Assembly: GCA_028023455.1 (NCBI GenBank) | Contig: JAQFVV010000001.1 | Coordinates: forward strand, 23,331,401-23,395,400 | Source of the DNA: Epiperipatus broadwayi | Taxonomy: Eukaryota; Onychophora; Udeonychophora; Euonychophora; Peripatidae | DNA: 64,000 nucleotides | Direction: 5' to 3' | Part shown: one piece after another, positions 1 to 12,305 of the stretch | How the letters are laid out: each line of letters begins with the position of its first letter | Position numbering within the stretch: the first letter of the stretch is position 1 | The notes under the pieces: model-generated | Databases searched by the model: none | What the model saw: the letters and a program-made list of their open reading frames with translations, nothing else | Told to the model about the DNA's origin: nothing | Program-made: the position numbers and the translations under genes

Positions 1-2330
1 GAAGTTTAATATTTGTTTGTAATAATTTTGTATGGCAACTGAAATCAAAATATCACTGCTCTTATATTAAAAGTTCATTTTCAAATAAAAATATTAAATG
101 GCAATAGCTTAACATCAGCAGTTGGTTTACTTGATATAACATATTATGCTAAATCAACATTTTAACAAAAAATTTAATTTATCTATATGTAGTTATTCTC
201 AATGATAAATGAAATAAAAATATTGCTAATCCTAATTTAAAAGTTCATTTTCAAACAAAAACTCAAAACAAAATGATGGTAATTTTAAAGCCCATGTATA
301 GTTGCACCAGTCACATAATGAGTTTGAATGTCAACCTAGTCATATATTTCTATTTGAAAGTAAAAATGTCTTCTAAATGCAGTTTTTTTTCATAAAACAG
401 TTGAACAATAGTTATAATATATTCATTAATTATATATACAAATTTACAAACAAGTTTTACAATTCTAGTATTAAATGTTAATGTTCAACCATTATGAATT
501 TTTTTAGCAATTTATAATGCAAAAAAATCAAGTAAATGTAAGAAGTTAATGGATTTAAATGTTTTTTTTTTATTTGATTAATTTTTAAGCAAAATATGTA
601 TTTTCTAATAAATCAAATAACTCTTTAAGCATTTCTTGTTCACAATCATCTTTACAAATAAAAAAAAAAGATGAACTTTTATCTCAGGATAGTAATGTAT
701 TCAAATTTTTGCCTCTTGCCAATACAAAGTTTCTTCTTAATATTAAATTTTTTTTGTTGAATATTTAATTATCATTTAAATTACATCAAGTTATTCTGCT
801 TAATTTTTAAACATCCACCATTTTACTGATATAATGACCAAATTTGTATTTGAATGACTGTGTATTTCTGACTTTTAATTCAAAATGAGGTTTAAATTCA
901 GTTTTGGCATTAATGGCAGTCTATCTATATTTAAATTTTAATCAATGAAAATCGATATGGCAAATAATCATTGATGAGAGCAGGATTGTAAGAATTCATT
1001 GTTTTCTTCTGAGAATTGATACAGTTAGGCTATTAATAATCTGAAATTGTGATTTAAGAAATGTAATCATTCATATATATAATTAGAATTAAATTGGTAA
1101 AGTGAAAAATGTTTAAAAAAGAAACATATTAATTTAACTTAAATGTAACATTAACATATATTCCTTAAAAAAAGCAAATTTTATAAAAAATAAATTTAAA
1201 TTCATCAATTATATTTATTGATTTATAAAGAAAATTTGCAGTTGGAAATAGCTAAAATTGGAATACAGTACTGTAATAAAAGTTGTGCCATTTTTTGTAT
1301 ATCAAGATAATGGATTAAAAAATGCTTAAAAATTTGTTTTATTAACAGTTGTTAGAACGACTTTAAAAAAAATGAAAAAAAAAACAAAACATTTTATCCT
1401 CTAATTAAACGTTCAAGCTCCCTTATATAACCGATGCTATTAGTTTAGTTTATTTGAATTTTTGTTTTACTAAGTGATAAAAAATTTATAAAATTTGAAA
1501 ATTCTTTATGTTTTATCAAAAATTAATGTAATGAAAAAATTATCATTTTTTTTGTTTACATTCTGAAGATAAAGGTTTAGTATTAGAATTGTGAACTTTT
1601 TTGGTTTTGTATAGAATTGGTAATGTATAAATTATCTTTTTTATAATTCAATTTTACATAAATAGAAATTATATTCTGAAAATATTTTTACATCAAAATA
1701 GTTATGTAACTTTGCACTGGCATTAAAGCTGTCAACATGTTTATTTGAAAATGAATTTTTAGTATACGATTGTCAATGTTTTGATTTCATCTGATAACTA
1801 TATATTCATACAGTTTATAAGCAAGTTAAATTTCATAATTTGGAAGACAATATTAATTTAATAGACAAAACTATGCTTGGACTTTAAAACTTCTATCATT
1901 TTGTTTAAAAATAAACTTTTAGCATAAAATCAGTAGTTTTAATTTCAGCTGTCATCCAAAATTGTGAATAACAATAAAAAATGTGTCATGTAGTCAATAC
2001 TGATTTACCCAATTGTTACATCAAATAATTGAAGCAACTGTGCTTGGATAATACTACTACTACCATTTTATGTTTTTTTGGAAATTAACTTTTAGTACAG
2101 AATTGTCAATGTTTAGATCTCAGTTGATATAGAGAATGACAAATATTATAGCTTATAAATTAATTTGATATGTATTATATTACAAATACTATATTCTTGA
2201 TATTAAAAACTGCTGCCATGTTTTTTCTGATGTCTTGTTTTGGAAATGAAATTTTATCAAAAGTTGTAATTTTTTGGTTTTATATATTGCACACAGGTGA
2301 AAATTAATCTGTATTACATATATTCATATT
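1..2330. repeat. Degenerate repeat field in two orientations
   Basis: Near 65 and 238 the string aaaagttcattttcaaa recurs at about 173-base spacing. From about 1560 to 2330 related strings occur as the reverse complement (tttgaaaatgaatttttagtat near 1743, similar text near 1906, 2082 and 2243). The impression is of an old array of roughly 170-250-base units, with the left part in one orientation and the right part in the other. No coding capacity was seen. It lies downstream of the HSPA9 3' end. The repeat was judged by eye and the unit boundaries are not secure. Confidence 0.3.
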
Positions 2331-3700
2331 GCTTATGGGTACACATATTTTTCAGCAATTTTTTAAATTAATTTTCTTATTTGAATAAAGTTTTTTTTTT
2401 TTGAACAAAGGATCAGATTCAAATACAAAAGAACTAAGTACAAAAACTGAAGTAAGATAAGCTATTTAGTTTTCACTTTATGTATAAATGTATATTTTTT
2501 TCTATTTTTTTAAATTGTTAATTATCAACTATATTAATTTATTTCTATATGTTGTATCAGTATTTACTTTATAATTAAATGTGTGTGCATTATATATATA
2601 TATTTGTAATACGATTGTTGTAATGCTAATAGTTTGAGAGGATATACATACCACTCGCACATTGATACTGGAATAAATTGTTATAATTGTTTTGCCTTTG
2701 TTCACTTTTCATTTGGGCATTTCATGAAGTTAGTTAAGTGGTGCAATTACCATTGCCTTTCAAAAATCATAAGAACTATGAACTGGAATTAATGTAAATT
2801 CTTCAGAGGGTATAGGATTAAAACTAAGTTGCTAGTGGTGCCGTTCTGGTATTTAATAATATGTCTCACCAGAACTAATAATAATTGTAGTATACTTAGG
2901 TAGTATGAGTTTATACCCATTTGGTGAGCAGGAAATATTGCTGTGTGGAGATAACATTATCAGCAATAGACTGTAAGCTGATAATGACTCTCAGTATGCT
3001 CATCATAGTTAATGATTGGGCTAATAAGTCAATTACAGTCATAACTTAAAGTGGTGATCATATCATATGTCACTATATGATTGAAGTAGTTGCAATACAT
3101 TTGGCGACCAATGTTTCGAGTCTGAACATCTATGTCTGATGCTTAAGTTCAATAGTGGTACATTTCATTTAACGTTTTGGGTTTGGGCATCAATGTGTTC
3201 TGCCAATTTTAATAGTGGTACAATACATTATTTATAATTAAATATTATAAATTTCAACAATAATATGCATTAAATGAGTAGAAAACTTTTAAATTTATTA
3301 TCAAATAAATATAAAATAATTACATGTCTAATCACATGTAGGAAAATAAAAAAACTCCCAAAGTCGACAATGATTTAATCTTGAGAATGAAATCTTAACA
3401 GTTTTGTGTATAAGGAAATAAAAACATTAGATTCTCATTTAGTATACGCTTAGAAAACAAAAAACCTGGACCCCCCCCCCTCTTCAAAATAGCTGTTTTC
3501 AAGATTCTATAAATGCTAAATGAGATATAATAAATGAATATAAATTTTCTTAATTATTTAAAACCTTATCAAAAGTAAAAATTTTGATTCCAAATATTAT
3601 TTCTAAAATGGCCCACTGAATTACATTTAATTTTCATGTTTACTATTATATTAATATTAGACAAACATTTAACACATTTTTTAAATATATACTTCAACTT
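2331..3700. other. 3' flank of HSPA9, no gene recognised
   Basis: AT-rich DNA beyond the end of HSPA9. It has a slightly GC-richer stretch at 2630-3210 that looks like mixed repeat debris, including tcgaaacattggtcgcc in reverse complement near 3100-3120, reminiscent of retroelement tails. A run of ten C lies near 3471. No open frame or RNA gene could be supported. Confidence 0.35.
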
Positions 3701-3864
3701 TTTATTTATTTAAAATGAATAGCTTTACAGATAGATGATAGTCAAAAATTTCTTACAACAATGTATCAGTAAAAATGCTCTTGAAAACAAAGACTAACTG
3801 ATTTCCTAAATTTACTGCACTGTCATTGAAGATGCTGTCCTAATTCGGCATCACTCAGTTTATT
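3701..3864 (-). promoter_or_regulatory. Candidate poly(A) signals of HSPA9
   Basis: On the minus strand, AATAAA hexamers appear at 3859-3864 (about 117 bases after the stop codon) and overlapping at 3701-3710 (about 275 bases after). Either could end the HSPA9 transcript. Given how AT-rich the region is, chance hexamers are common, so this is a candidate only. Confidence 0.35.
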
Positions 3865-3980
3865 CGAATTAGTATAGATGATAATAAGATTCCCCCCTCC
3901 CCGTAATTTGCAATACATAGTTGTAATAGTCCGCATTGCAAAAATCAAAGTCTAATATATGCCATTATTCATAAAATAAT

Positions 3981-4085
3981 TTAATTCTTTTCTTCCTTTT
4001 TATCACTGTCATCTTTCTTTTCTTCCGTTTTCTCTTCTGTTGTTCCTGTACTGCTACTACTTCCTTGATCCCTTTCAGCTGCCAT
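3981..4085 (-). CDS. HSPA9: HSPA9 last coding exon (C-terminal tail)
   Basis: This exon has 35 codons including the TAA stop at 3981-3983. It begins in phase 0 after a TATATAG acceptor and continues the lid helix (..AYKK|MAAERDQ..). The tail is serine/glycine rich, then alternates lysine and acidic residues and ends KKEEKN. That matches the low-complexity acidic/basic tail typical of metazoan mortalin and distinguishes it from cytosolic Hsp70 (EEVD end) and ER BiP (KDEL end). The internal ATG at the exon start is a coincidence of splicing, not a translation start. The exon lies about 10.7 kb from the preceding one. Confidence 0.93.
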   Translation of the reverse strand: MAAERDQGSSSSTGTTEEKTEEKKDDSDKKEEKN

Positions 4086-4743
4086 CTATATATATATAAA
4101 ATCAATATATATAACAAAAAAGCAAGAAATGATAATCAATTAATAAAATGCAAAGCTAGAAAGAAAGGCAATTAAAAAAGACAATATTAATAAATTGATA
4201 TCCATAAACTTTGGAAATAATTCAATAAACTTAAGTTAGAATCTATAAATAATTTTATTATGTTACAAATTTTTTACGTGTGGACTTCAGTCAGAATAAT
4301 AAAAATAAACAAATAGTTCTTTAAAAATACCATCAACAAATAAGTAATAATTTAACAGTAAGTCAAAAAAAAAAAAGGACATGCATTGAAAAACCAAGAC
4401 ATATAAAATATTAAAAATCAATTCATTTGGAAGAATTGATTATTAAAAATTCTGCAAAACAGAGCGGAAAGAAATTGTGCTAATGTAAAAAAAATTAATT
4501 TGAAATATATATAGAAAGTTATTTCAGCAATAAAAAAAGCTAACGTGATTTCTACAACTAAAATTATATAGAAGAATTTTTCAAATAACTATTTAGTAAT
4601 AAATAATTAGGTAGCTCAATATTATCATTTGAAAGCCACATAATCTAAGTAAAAAAAAAAAAGACCTGCAATTTAAATTTATATATAAAAAAAAAAACAT
4701 CAAAAAAGAAATCATTAGCAAAAATATTTATTTGTTACATGAA

Positions 4744-4850
4744 CTGTATTTCCCTGAAAATAAAATCTAACCAGAAAAAAAGCCCTAGTATGGATGCTAA
4801 TAATATAAGCCCTAGCCCAAATATAAATCCAGGTTAAGATTGTTGCCAGA
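4744..4850. repeat. Fragment of a DNA-transposon-like repeat with GAAAATAAGCCC motifs
   Basis: The segment reads tatttccctgaaaataaa, then gccctagtatggatgc, then aataatataagccctagccc. I recall widespread animal MITE-like repeats with this spacing of GAAAATAA and GCCCTAG motifs, but I cannot name the family with certainty. A second fragment with the same motifs lies at 6375-6470 and may be the other end of the same or a related element. Confidence 0.4.
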
Positions 4851-4934
4851 CAGATTGTCTGCTGAAACATGATGGATGTTTTGAATTATAAATTAATGAA
4901 TGTATAACAATATTATTGACATTAATGCTTTAAC

Positions 4935-5400
4935 TCAAAATATATAAAATGCGCTAACACGCACAAGCACACAAAGCTAAAAATAAATAAAGAAAAGTAT
5001 ATATTATTTTTATTTTAATATATATATTTAATCAAATGGCTAAGCGCTTTCAAGGGTCAAAGCCCTCATATTCATAGCTGTTTTATAAAAATATAAGAAA
5101 TTGATTAGAAGCGATGTAAATTTATGCAAATGAAATGATTACGCATTCCATTTCTTGGATATTTTGTAGCAAGAGTCTTTTCTATTTATGGCGTCGCCAT
5201 CTCTAGAGATAAAGTAAGCCTCTTTTATCTTCCTAATCAATTTCTTATATTTTTATAAAACGGCTATGAATATGAGGGCTTTGGCCCTTGAAAGCGCTTA
5301 ACCATTTGATTAAATATATATATTAAAATAAAAATAATATATACTTTTCTTTATTTGTTTTTAGCTTTGGGTGCTTGTTAGCGCATTTTATATATTTTGA
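4935..5400. repeat. Foldback (long inverted repeat) element, about 466 bp
   Basis: The left arm (about 4935-5110) and right arm (about 5235-5400) are reverse complements over about 165-175 bases with few mismatches. Both outer ends read tcaaaatatataaaatgcgc when oriented inward. Both arms contain aagcgctttcaaggg and catattcatagc. The ~120-base centre is unrelated and contains ggcgtcgcc. There is no coding capacity. It is best explained as a foldback/MITE insertion in the HSPA9 intron; no clear target duplication was seen. Confidence 0.8.
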
Positions 5401-6374
5401 TTTAGAACAATTAGCCACAAAGTGTAAACTGTTTGCTTATTAATGCTTTAAATAAATGGTAGTATAAATTATATGATACTTATGTATTTTCTTGTCAAAA
5501 ACATTTTTGACAAATGTAATTCTATCTGTATAGAAAAACGATTTCCTTTCAGCTGAATCTTGGACTTATAATCAATTTATTGACTATGAACAATTTAAAA
5601 AGCTTTTAAAATTTTATCTACCACAAGCCAATTTATAATTTCATTTATGTACGTATAAGTACTTATTTTACTTATATTTAATACTTAGACTTTCATCATA
5701 AGTAGCTTTTTTAATATTCAAGATAAAAGAAAAATCAGTTTGATTTCTTAAACATGTTTTCCTCCTAAAAGACTAAATAACAGAAATGATTTTAATAACC
5801 AAAATTTAGCTTAAGTTAAATCATCAAACTTTCTCTTCAAGAAATTTTTTTAAAAAGAATACCCAAGAAAGACTATTACAAGTAATTTGAAAAGTGTTTA
5901 CAATGGATGTGATTGTGTCATATATGAATTTCAATAAGCCGTATGTTATATTGAATTTCAAAAATCTTACACTTTTGACTGTACCATGCAGTCTTCATAA
6001 AATTTTATTCTCTTCTTTTAACCTTCTTTATCCTTCATTTTACTGTAGTCCATTTTACTCTAGTATGTTATAACATACTTAATGTGCATGAGAAACACGG
6101 TAACATCTTCTAAATTTTTGTGCTTGTATTTTTTTGTTGCTTTTGTGTGAACAAATCATTCTTAACTGTAATCATTTTTGTTACCACTCCTATCTCGCAA
6201 ATTTTAATTAACTCTCGGTTTAATGGTAAATTTAAATGGAATAATATTTTGATGGCCAGAAAAGATAAATGCAAAGAGAGAGCTAGAATAAAATTGGAGA
6301 GGGGGCTCAGCTCCCAAAGTAAGAATATTACAGTTTTCTGTAAATAAAAAAAGTACTTGAATAATTGTACTTTT

Positions 6375-6470
6375 GTATATAAAAAATGACACCCCCTGAA
6401 AATAAGCCCTAAAGTATCTGTTGAAGCAAAAATTAATAGACCCGGTCTTATTTTCAGAGAAACATGGAAA
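6375..6470. repeat. Second fragment of the GAAAATAAGCCC repeat
   Basis: It contains cctgaaaataagccctaaag and ends with cttattttcagagaaacatg, the reverse-complement type terminus of the fragment at 4744. It is probably a decayed end of the same family. Confidence 0.4.
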
Positions 6471-9412
6471 ATATATATATATTCAAACAATATTTCATTG
6501 CCAATACATGGAACAGGCAGGATGAGGAGCAATAGAAAGTTACAATAATATTGTTGCCCAACAGATAAAGCACACTTAAATTAGTCATTTAAAAATATTA
6601 AGAAATTAGGTAAGATGTGCATGAAAATAAATGATACAAATTATTTTTAAGACGAACAAAAAAATAAAACATATTCAAAATTATAAAATATATCTCTATT
6701 TTTGTTACTAAATATTTAAATGTAAATATATCAAATTTAATCGTAAACAGATATTATAATAATGTGAAAGCTAAACACTTTCAAACAGATATGCTTTAAA
6801 CATGCGTAAATATATATATTTAAATGAAAAAAAAACAAAACTACAAGTACATTTTTTTTCTTCTTTAATTTCTTAGGATTAAAACTGCTTACATTGTTAA
6901 TACTATAATTAAGGTTGTTTTATGTAAAAGTTTTTAAATAAAATAATTCTTTTATATTATTATTATTATTATTAACAGAGATTAAACTAGAAATAAACTG
7001 CTTAGATCAAAATTTTGGAAAATTATATTAATAAAAGAAAAAAATGTTTTAATTAAAGTTGAATGTATAATTATTCTAGATTAACTATAAAGGATTCTTT
7101 TATGATTTTGGCATGATTAATTAAAGAGAAAAACAATTTTGATTCCTCTAATTTATTTGAAAAGAAATCATGGAGCAGAAAATATGCAAGATAAAATCAA
7201 ATTTCCATAGGGATGTTATATATGATTGGCAGTGAGCACATTCTAAATCAGCACCAAAATATTTATATTTATTCTGAAGTATAAAAACTCTCAACAAATT
7301 ATGAAATGCGCTCTCTCTCATTATAATTATATATTTTGAAAATTAATTATAAAAAGTATTGCGTTGTTAAAAATAATATTAAGTTTTTTTTAAATTATGT
7401 ATATTATTGTTTTAGATTTTTTTTATGTAAACATTTTGTTTAAATAATTTTTTGTTTAAAACATGACTAAATTTCTAAAAGGCAATAACTATAATATTTC
7501 AAATGCTGATATTCTATGTCAGAAATTATAAAAATAAAGTTTTAAAAAAATCATTAAGTGTGTGTAAACCAGATACTGTTTTATTATTATTGTGAATCTT
7601 TTGAATATTATTGAAAATAATTTAAACAAGTTAATTTCACTGCATTAATAACAAAGTTGAAATGTCTGAAATATAATGACTAATAGTTTATTTTATATTT
7701 GTATGTGAATACACAACTATATTTATATGTGCATGTTTGAATGTGTATTCATTCTGGTGGCAGACATTAATTATAAAATATATTGTTTTGAGGTTAAATG
7801 AAAAAAATGAGATTCTACTGAGAAGTTTTCGAGATTTGATTTTTGGATTACTAAGAAAGCATTTATTGTAAGATGCTTATACCCTTTGTTAAGATGTTTT
7901 TCTAATTAAATTTATAATAAAGATTTTGATAAGAATATATACATAAAATAGAATTTCAAGTTATGTATAAAATTATGCTTCTAAGTAAATATATTAGGAA
8001 TTGTATATAAAATGATGAATAATGTTCTAAAAAACAATGACTAAGATCCAACAATAGTATTCAAAAGTTATATGTTTAGGAAGCGATTTTCTGCCTGGGG
8101 TGAAATATTCATTTAAGCACGAGTGTTTTGATATAAAAGTACTAAGTATTCACATATTTAATAATAATCAACCATTTAAAATTTAACTATATAATTGCGG
8201 TCTATTACTGGTGCATTAGGTTCATCATAATATAGTTTGCTTTTAAGCATAATGAGTTATAAAGATTATAAAAATTTTCATATTTGCCTAGATAGAATAT
8301 TTTACTGTTTAAAACGCATAAGGAAATAGCTTTAATGTGGGTTAGCACAGGATAGTTAAAATTTATATATGTGGAAATGTATTATGTTCTGCCAACACAC
8401 ATGCTCTTGTGTAAAATAACTGCAATTATAAGGTTTGAATTATAATAAAAACTAATATAGTAAGAAATAATGAAAAGATAGTTTAAATTATTGTCATCTG
8501 AAAATGGAGTTACATTTAAAAGGGTAAATTTTATTTTACAGAATATAGAAATTCATATTTCATCCGTTTTATGGGAGTTTATTTAGTTTTTGTTTTAGAG
8601 ACAAATTTGAGATAGAGATCAAATCACAGGACATTTAAGAAACTAATAAAATTATGATAAGATGCGGACATCTATTCGATTCTTCATGAATTAGGTAGAT
8701 AAGTGCTAAGGTAGATCACCTTTAATCTTTTGACCGCTGATTATATTATTTGGCCCGAGTGAGTTAAAAATCAAAACTTTTAATTGGCCAAGACAAAGTC
8801 AATTGTCAAAATATATTCACTTTTTAATATCATATTTGCTTTAGATTCGTTTGTAAAAAGTATATTAATAATTTGTCAGGTTATGAAAGTGAACAAAAGT
8901 TCTTTCAAAAATAAATTTCTATTTGTTTATTGTCGAAATATTTGATAGCGGCAAATTTAAAAAGGCGAATGTAATAACGAATTAAAAAGAGTTGCTGACG
9001 TAAATTTTTTTTTTGCTAAAATCTTAAATATTTTTTAAAAATAATTTTGGTTTTAGCATTATTTTACTTATATATTCATAATTTCTCAAAAAATACTTTT
9101 ATAATTGTCTAAAAACATTTATTTATCATTTTCGAATTGAAAATCTTAGCGTTTTTCTTTGATTAGACGGTTTCTTGGTCCTTGCCAGCCAATCAGAATG
9201 TCTTTGACGCTTGAGAGCTAATCATCGACAAGCTTTCTTCTTTGTTTAGCTTCACAGGCACTTTTATTGATTTTTTACTTGTAAAATAATTCAACAGAGG
9301 GCAGCATCTTACAGAACTTTTAAAAATCTAACTAATGACTATCCTAGCATTAAAAATAACAGAATTAGAGTGATGTCAATCATCAACGCAAGGTCTCGTA
9401 AGCATCAACAGA
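6471..9412. other. Intronic AT-rich DNA, nothing recognised
   Basis: This is part of the 10.7 kb HSPA9 intron. It holds a short ATT microsatellite near 6957-6975, many A/T homopolymers, and an isolated CCAAT pentamer in cagccaatcag near 9187. No coding or RNA gene was seen. Confidence 0.4.
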
Positions 9413-9474
9413 AAGGTTAAATTAGGAAATACAGAATCAGTTAAAGTTAAAAATGGGGTGGGACTAAGGCAAGG

Positions 9475-10218
9475 TTGTTCTCTTCACCTATTTTGTTTAT
9501 GTTGTATTTGAGAATAATGGAGAGAGCAATAGAAAAACTAGGAAGAGGGGTAGAGATACCATTAATAGGTAGCAAGGGAGTATATACATTGCCGGGTCTT
9601 TTACTTGTGGATGTTTTTGTGTGTGCAAAAAGAAGGGAAGATATGGAAGTTATGCTGAGGACATGCACAAAGGTGGGTAAAGAGATGGGGATTAAATTTA
9701 CTGAAGAAAAATCAAAAGTAATGATGATTAATACTGGGGAAAGAGAAGAAAAAGAAATTTTACTGGGGGATATAAAGTTAAGTATGGTGAATAGATATAA
9801 TCATTTGGGAATCATCTTAAGTAATCAGAGAAATTGCTTGGATGAATGGGAGAAAAAATTGATAAATGAAGCAAAGAAAAGAAAGGGGTTGATAAAGAAA
9901 CTAAGAGTGTTCTAGTATAATAAATATGACGTAGCTAGAATTGCATGGAAGGGAGTGGAAATAGCAGGGTTAACATATGGTAATGATGCATTATATGTTA
10001 ATAAAGGGGTATTAGATTACTTAACATATGGTAATGATGCATTATATGTTAATAAAGGGGTATTAGATTACTTAGAAAAAGTACAAAGAGAAGTAGGAAG
10101 ATATGCATTAGATGCAGAAGTGTGGACGACAAAGGAGGCAATTCAAGGAGAAATGGGATGCTCAAGTTTTTATATGAGAGATGCAAAAAGCAAAATGAAA
10201 ATGTTGGGAAGATTGTAG
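9475..10218 (+). pseudogene. LINE reverse transcriptase fragment (dead), copy 1
   Basis: There are two open stretches, 9475-9915 and 9955-10218, in different frames. The first covers the RT palm and thumb with motifs such as KLGRGVEIPLIGSKGVYTLPG, MGIKFTEEKSKVMM, and NHLGIILS followed by NEAKKRKGLIKKL. The catalytic FADD box seen in the sister copy is replaced by LVDV here, so the enzyme could not work. The second stretch matches the C-terminal LTYGNDALYVNKGVLDYLEKVQREVGR region and contains an exact in-frame 51-base tandem duplication (9970-10020 and 10021-10071) that repeats 17 residues. A stop codon separates the two stretches. Confidence 0.85.
9970..10071. repeat. Perfect 2 x 51-bp tandem duplication inside the LINE
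   Basis: The units 9970-10020 and 10021-10071 are identical. The 51-base length keeps the reading frame. The sister copy at 41072-41638 has one unit, so the duplication is specific to this copy and recent relative to its decay. Confidence 0.95.
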
Positions 10219-11000
10219 TTTCTGGATAATAAAAGAATAGCCAAAATAATATTTAATTGAGTTATGAATAAAGGGCAGGCAACAAGATGGCTGCAAAAGA
10301 TAATGCGATATGCAAAAGATTTAGATAAGGAATTTATGTCAGTATACTTAATACAAAAGGTGGGATGATTTGTGTTAGAATTGTTGAGTTTTAAGGAATG
10401 GGATAAAAGAATAGTTGCGTTAATAAAGACTAGGGAGTTGGAGAGTAAAAAGAGTAAATATTTATAGAAGTAAACAGAATATTAGGTGCGAGTTAATTAT
10501 GATAATAGCAAGGAAAGTAGTTTACTGTTTAAGGCTCGAATGGGATCTTTAGCAACAAGGGAAAAATGCGGGTGATTTACTCTGCAAGTTGTGTAAGGAA
10601 GGCATAGAAAATATTAGGCATCTGTTAATTGAACGTAAATGTCTAAAAGCAGAAAGCGTACAAATAATGAAGTTGTGGAAGAATATGAACAAAGTCAAAG
10701 TGATTATACAGAAAGTGGCTTATTGGTTTTTATGCTGGGTTTGGGGAAAAATAAGGGGTTTTTAGATATAAAGGCAATGGAGTTGACAAAGATTATGTTG
10801 TGAAAATGGGATGGAGCAGGATAGGGAAGAATATGGGAAAACTTGGGATGGGGAATGGAAAGTGAAGCCAAAATGGCCAACAGGTTTCTCTGGGCATAAT
10901 TGCTGAGAGATTCCTGACTCCGTATAAGGAGAAGTCACAGTGCATCACATCCCAAGTCCATAATCAGGTTCCACTTACTGTTTTTTAGGTGGCAATAAAT

Positions 11001-12232
11001 ATATTATATTTACTCATGGCTAAATTCATAGTATTGTCACATCTTAAATATTTATCAAAATGCAGTGTAATGACCAGACTACATAACTATACTGAAATAG
11101 ATTTAATATTAGCATGGTGTGTAGCATATTACTGAAAAGCAAAAATAGTAAAAACAGAGATAGCACTTGGAATATGCAAATAATGTGATTGTTTTCACAA
11201 ACAGTTCAGATTTTTATGAAATGTTATATAACTACAAAATGGGAAGAAAAATAGTTTTTGATTGTATTGAATTAGAAGTTAGCAATTATAAATCCTTAGA
11301 CAAATTTATTATATAAATGGAAACAACATATTGGATGAAAATAATCAGAATTAAATTGGAATGAAATGCTTTCAGTAGAAGTAACATTGGGGGGAAAAAT
11401 GTCTAAAAAGTTTTGTGGTTTATACTCATGTTTATTCATAGATGTGATGACTTAACATATAAAACAGTCTAAAAAGAATCTGTTTTCAAGTAAAAAAAAG
11501 AAAAATAGATACTCATAAACTTAAGTATGATGGCAGAATAAAATAATTTAAAAACAAGAAATTTTTTTTTCAGATAAAACATAATAATATATAAAGCCAT
11601 TTACTGATAATCATTTCATTAATATGATTTTTATAAGCTCACAATGATTTAATTGTAGAAGATTTAAAAAAATGATTTAAAAACACAATCATTAATTAAT
11701 TATTTTAGCTACATCTAAGTATTGTAGTACATTTTCTATTGCAATAGCTTTTCAATATCGCCAGCTCTTAAAAAATTACTTAAGTTATAACTTAAAACAA
11801 AATCATAATTAATCAGAAAGGTAAAAAAAACTGCAAATAAAATATCGATATAACCATCATTTAAAAATATAAAAATCCATGATTAAAACTTATCAGAGAA
11901 CCAGTGATCAGTATGGCTAAACATTTATAATTTTACTAAAATTAAATTAACATGAAAAATATTATAAATGTCAGTTATTTATCTGAGTAAGATTTTCATT
12001 GGCTACATGCCATTGGTCAATTTATTTATCATTCACACAAAAGTACTGTCTTAATCACTAGGAACTGATAAATTAATAATTGTTTTTCAGGCAGTTTTGA
12101 ATATAAAATTTCAAAAATTACTCATACAAGTGCAACGTAAATTTTTTTTTTAGATGAACAAAATTTCTGAACTGAAAATCCCTGAATCCTGAAAAATATT
12201 TCTAAATTGTTACTATAAATAATTAGAACAAA
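11001..12232. other. Intronic AT-rich DNA, nothing recognised
   Basis: Part of the 10.7 kb HSPA9 intron between the LINE and the TIR element. No gene, RNA or clear repeat was seen. Confidence 0.4.
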
Positions 12233-12305
12233 GAGAAATATTGGTGAAGGAAAAAAAACTACATTTCAGGGCAATGTTGATTTTGAAAATATAAAAAAAA
12301 GAAAT

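Larger units (their letters stand above)
9413..11000 (+). mobile_element. 5'-truncated LINE (Jockey/CR1-like), copy 1
   Basis: This non-LTR retrotransposon 3' part begins inside the reverse transcriptase (gttaaagttaaaaatggggt, the VKVKNGVGLRQG region) and runs to the 3' UTR with gcatcacatccc near 10940. It is colinear with the better-preserved copy at 40545-42352 on the other strand. The endonuclease and the first RT blocks are absent, as expected for 5' truncation. Many stops and frameshifts occur after about 10220. The clade assignment is tentative. Confidence 0.8.

Noticed and set aside
3060-3140. Hammerhead-like tail (reverse complement with TCGAAACATTGGTCGCC)
   Set aside because: The GAAAC end resembles retroelement tails, but no CTGANGA and stem II of the right spacing could be found.
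6110-6532. Overlapping open frames on both strands
   Set aside because: Low-complexity, AT-driven translations overlapping a repeat fragment; no conserved motif, splice context or codon bias.
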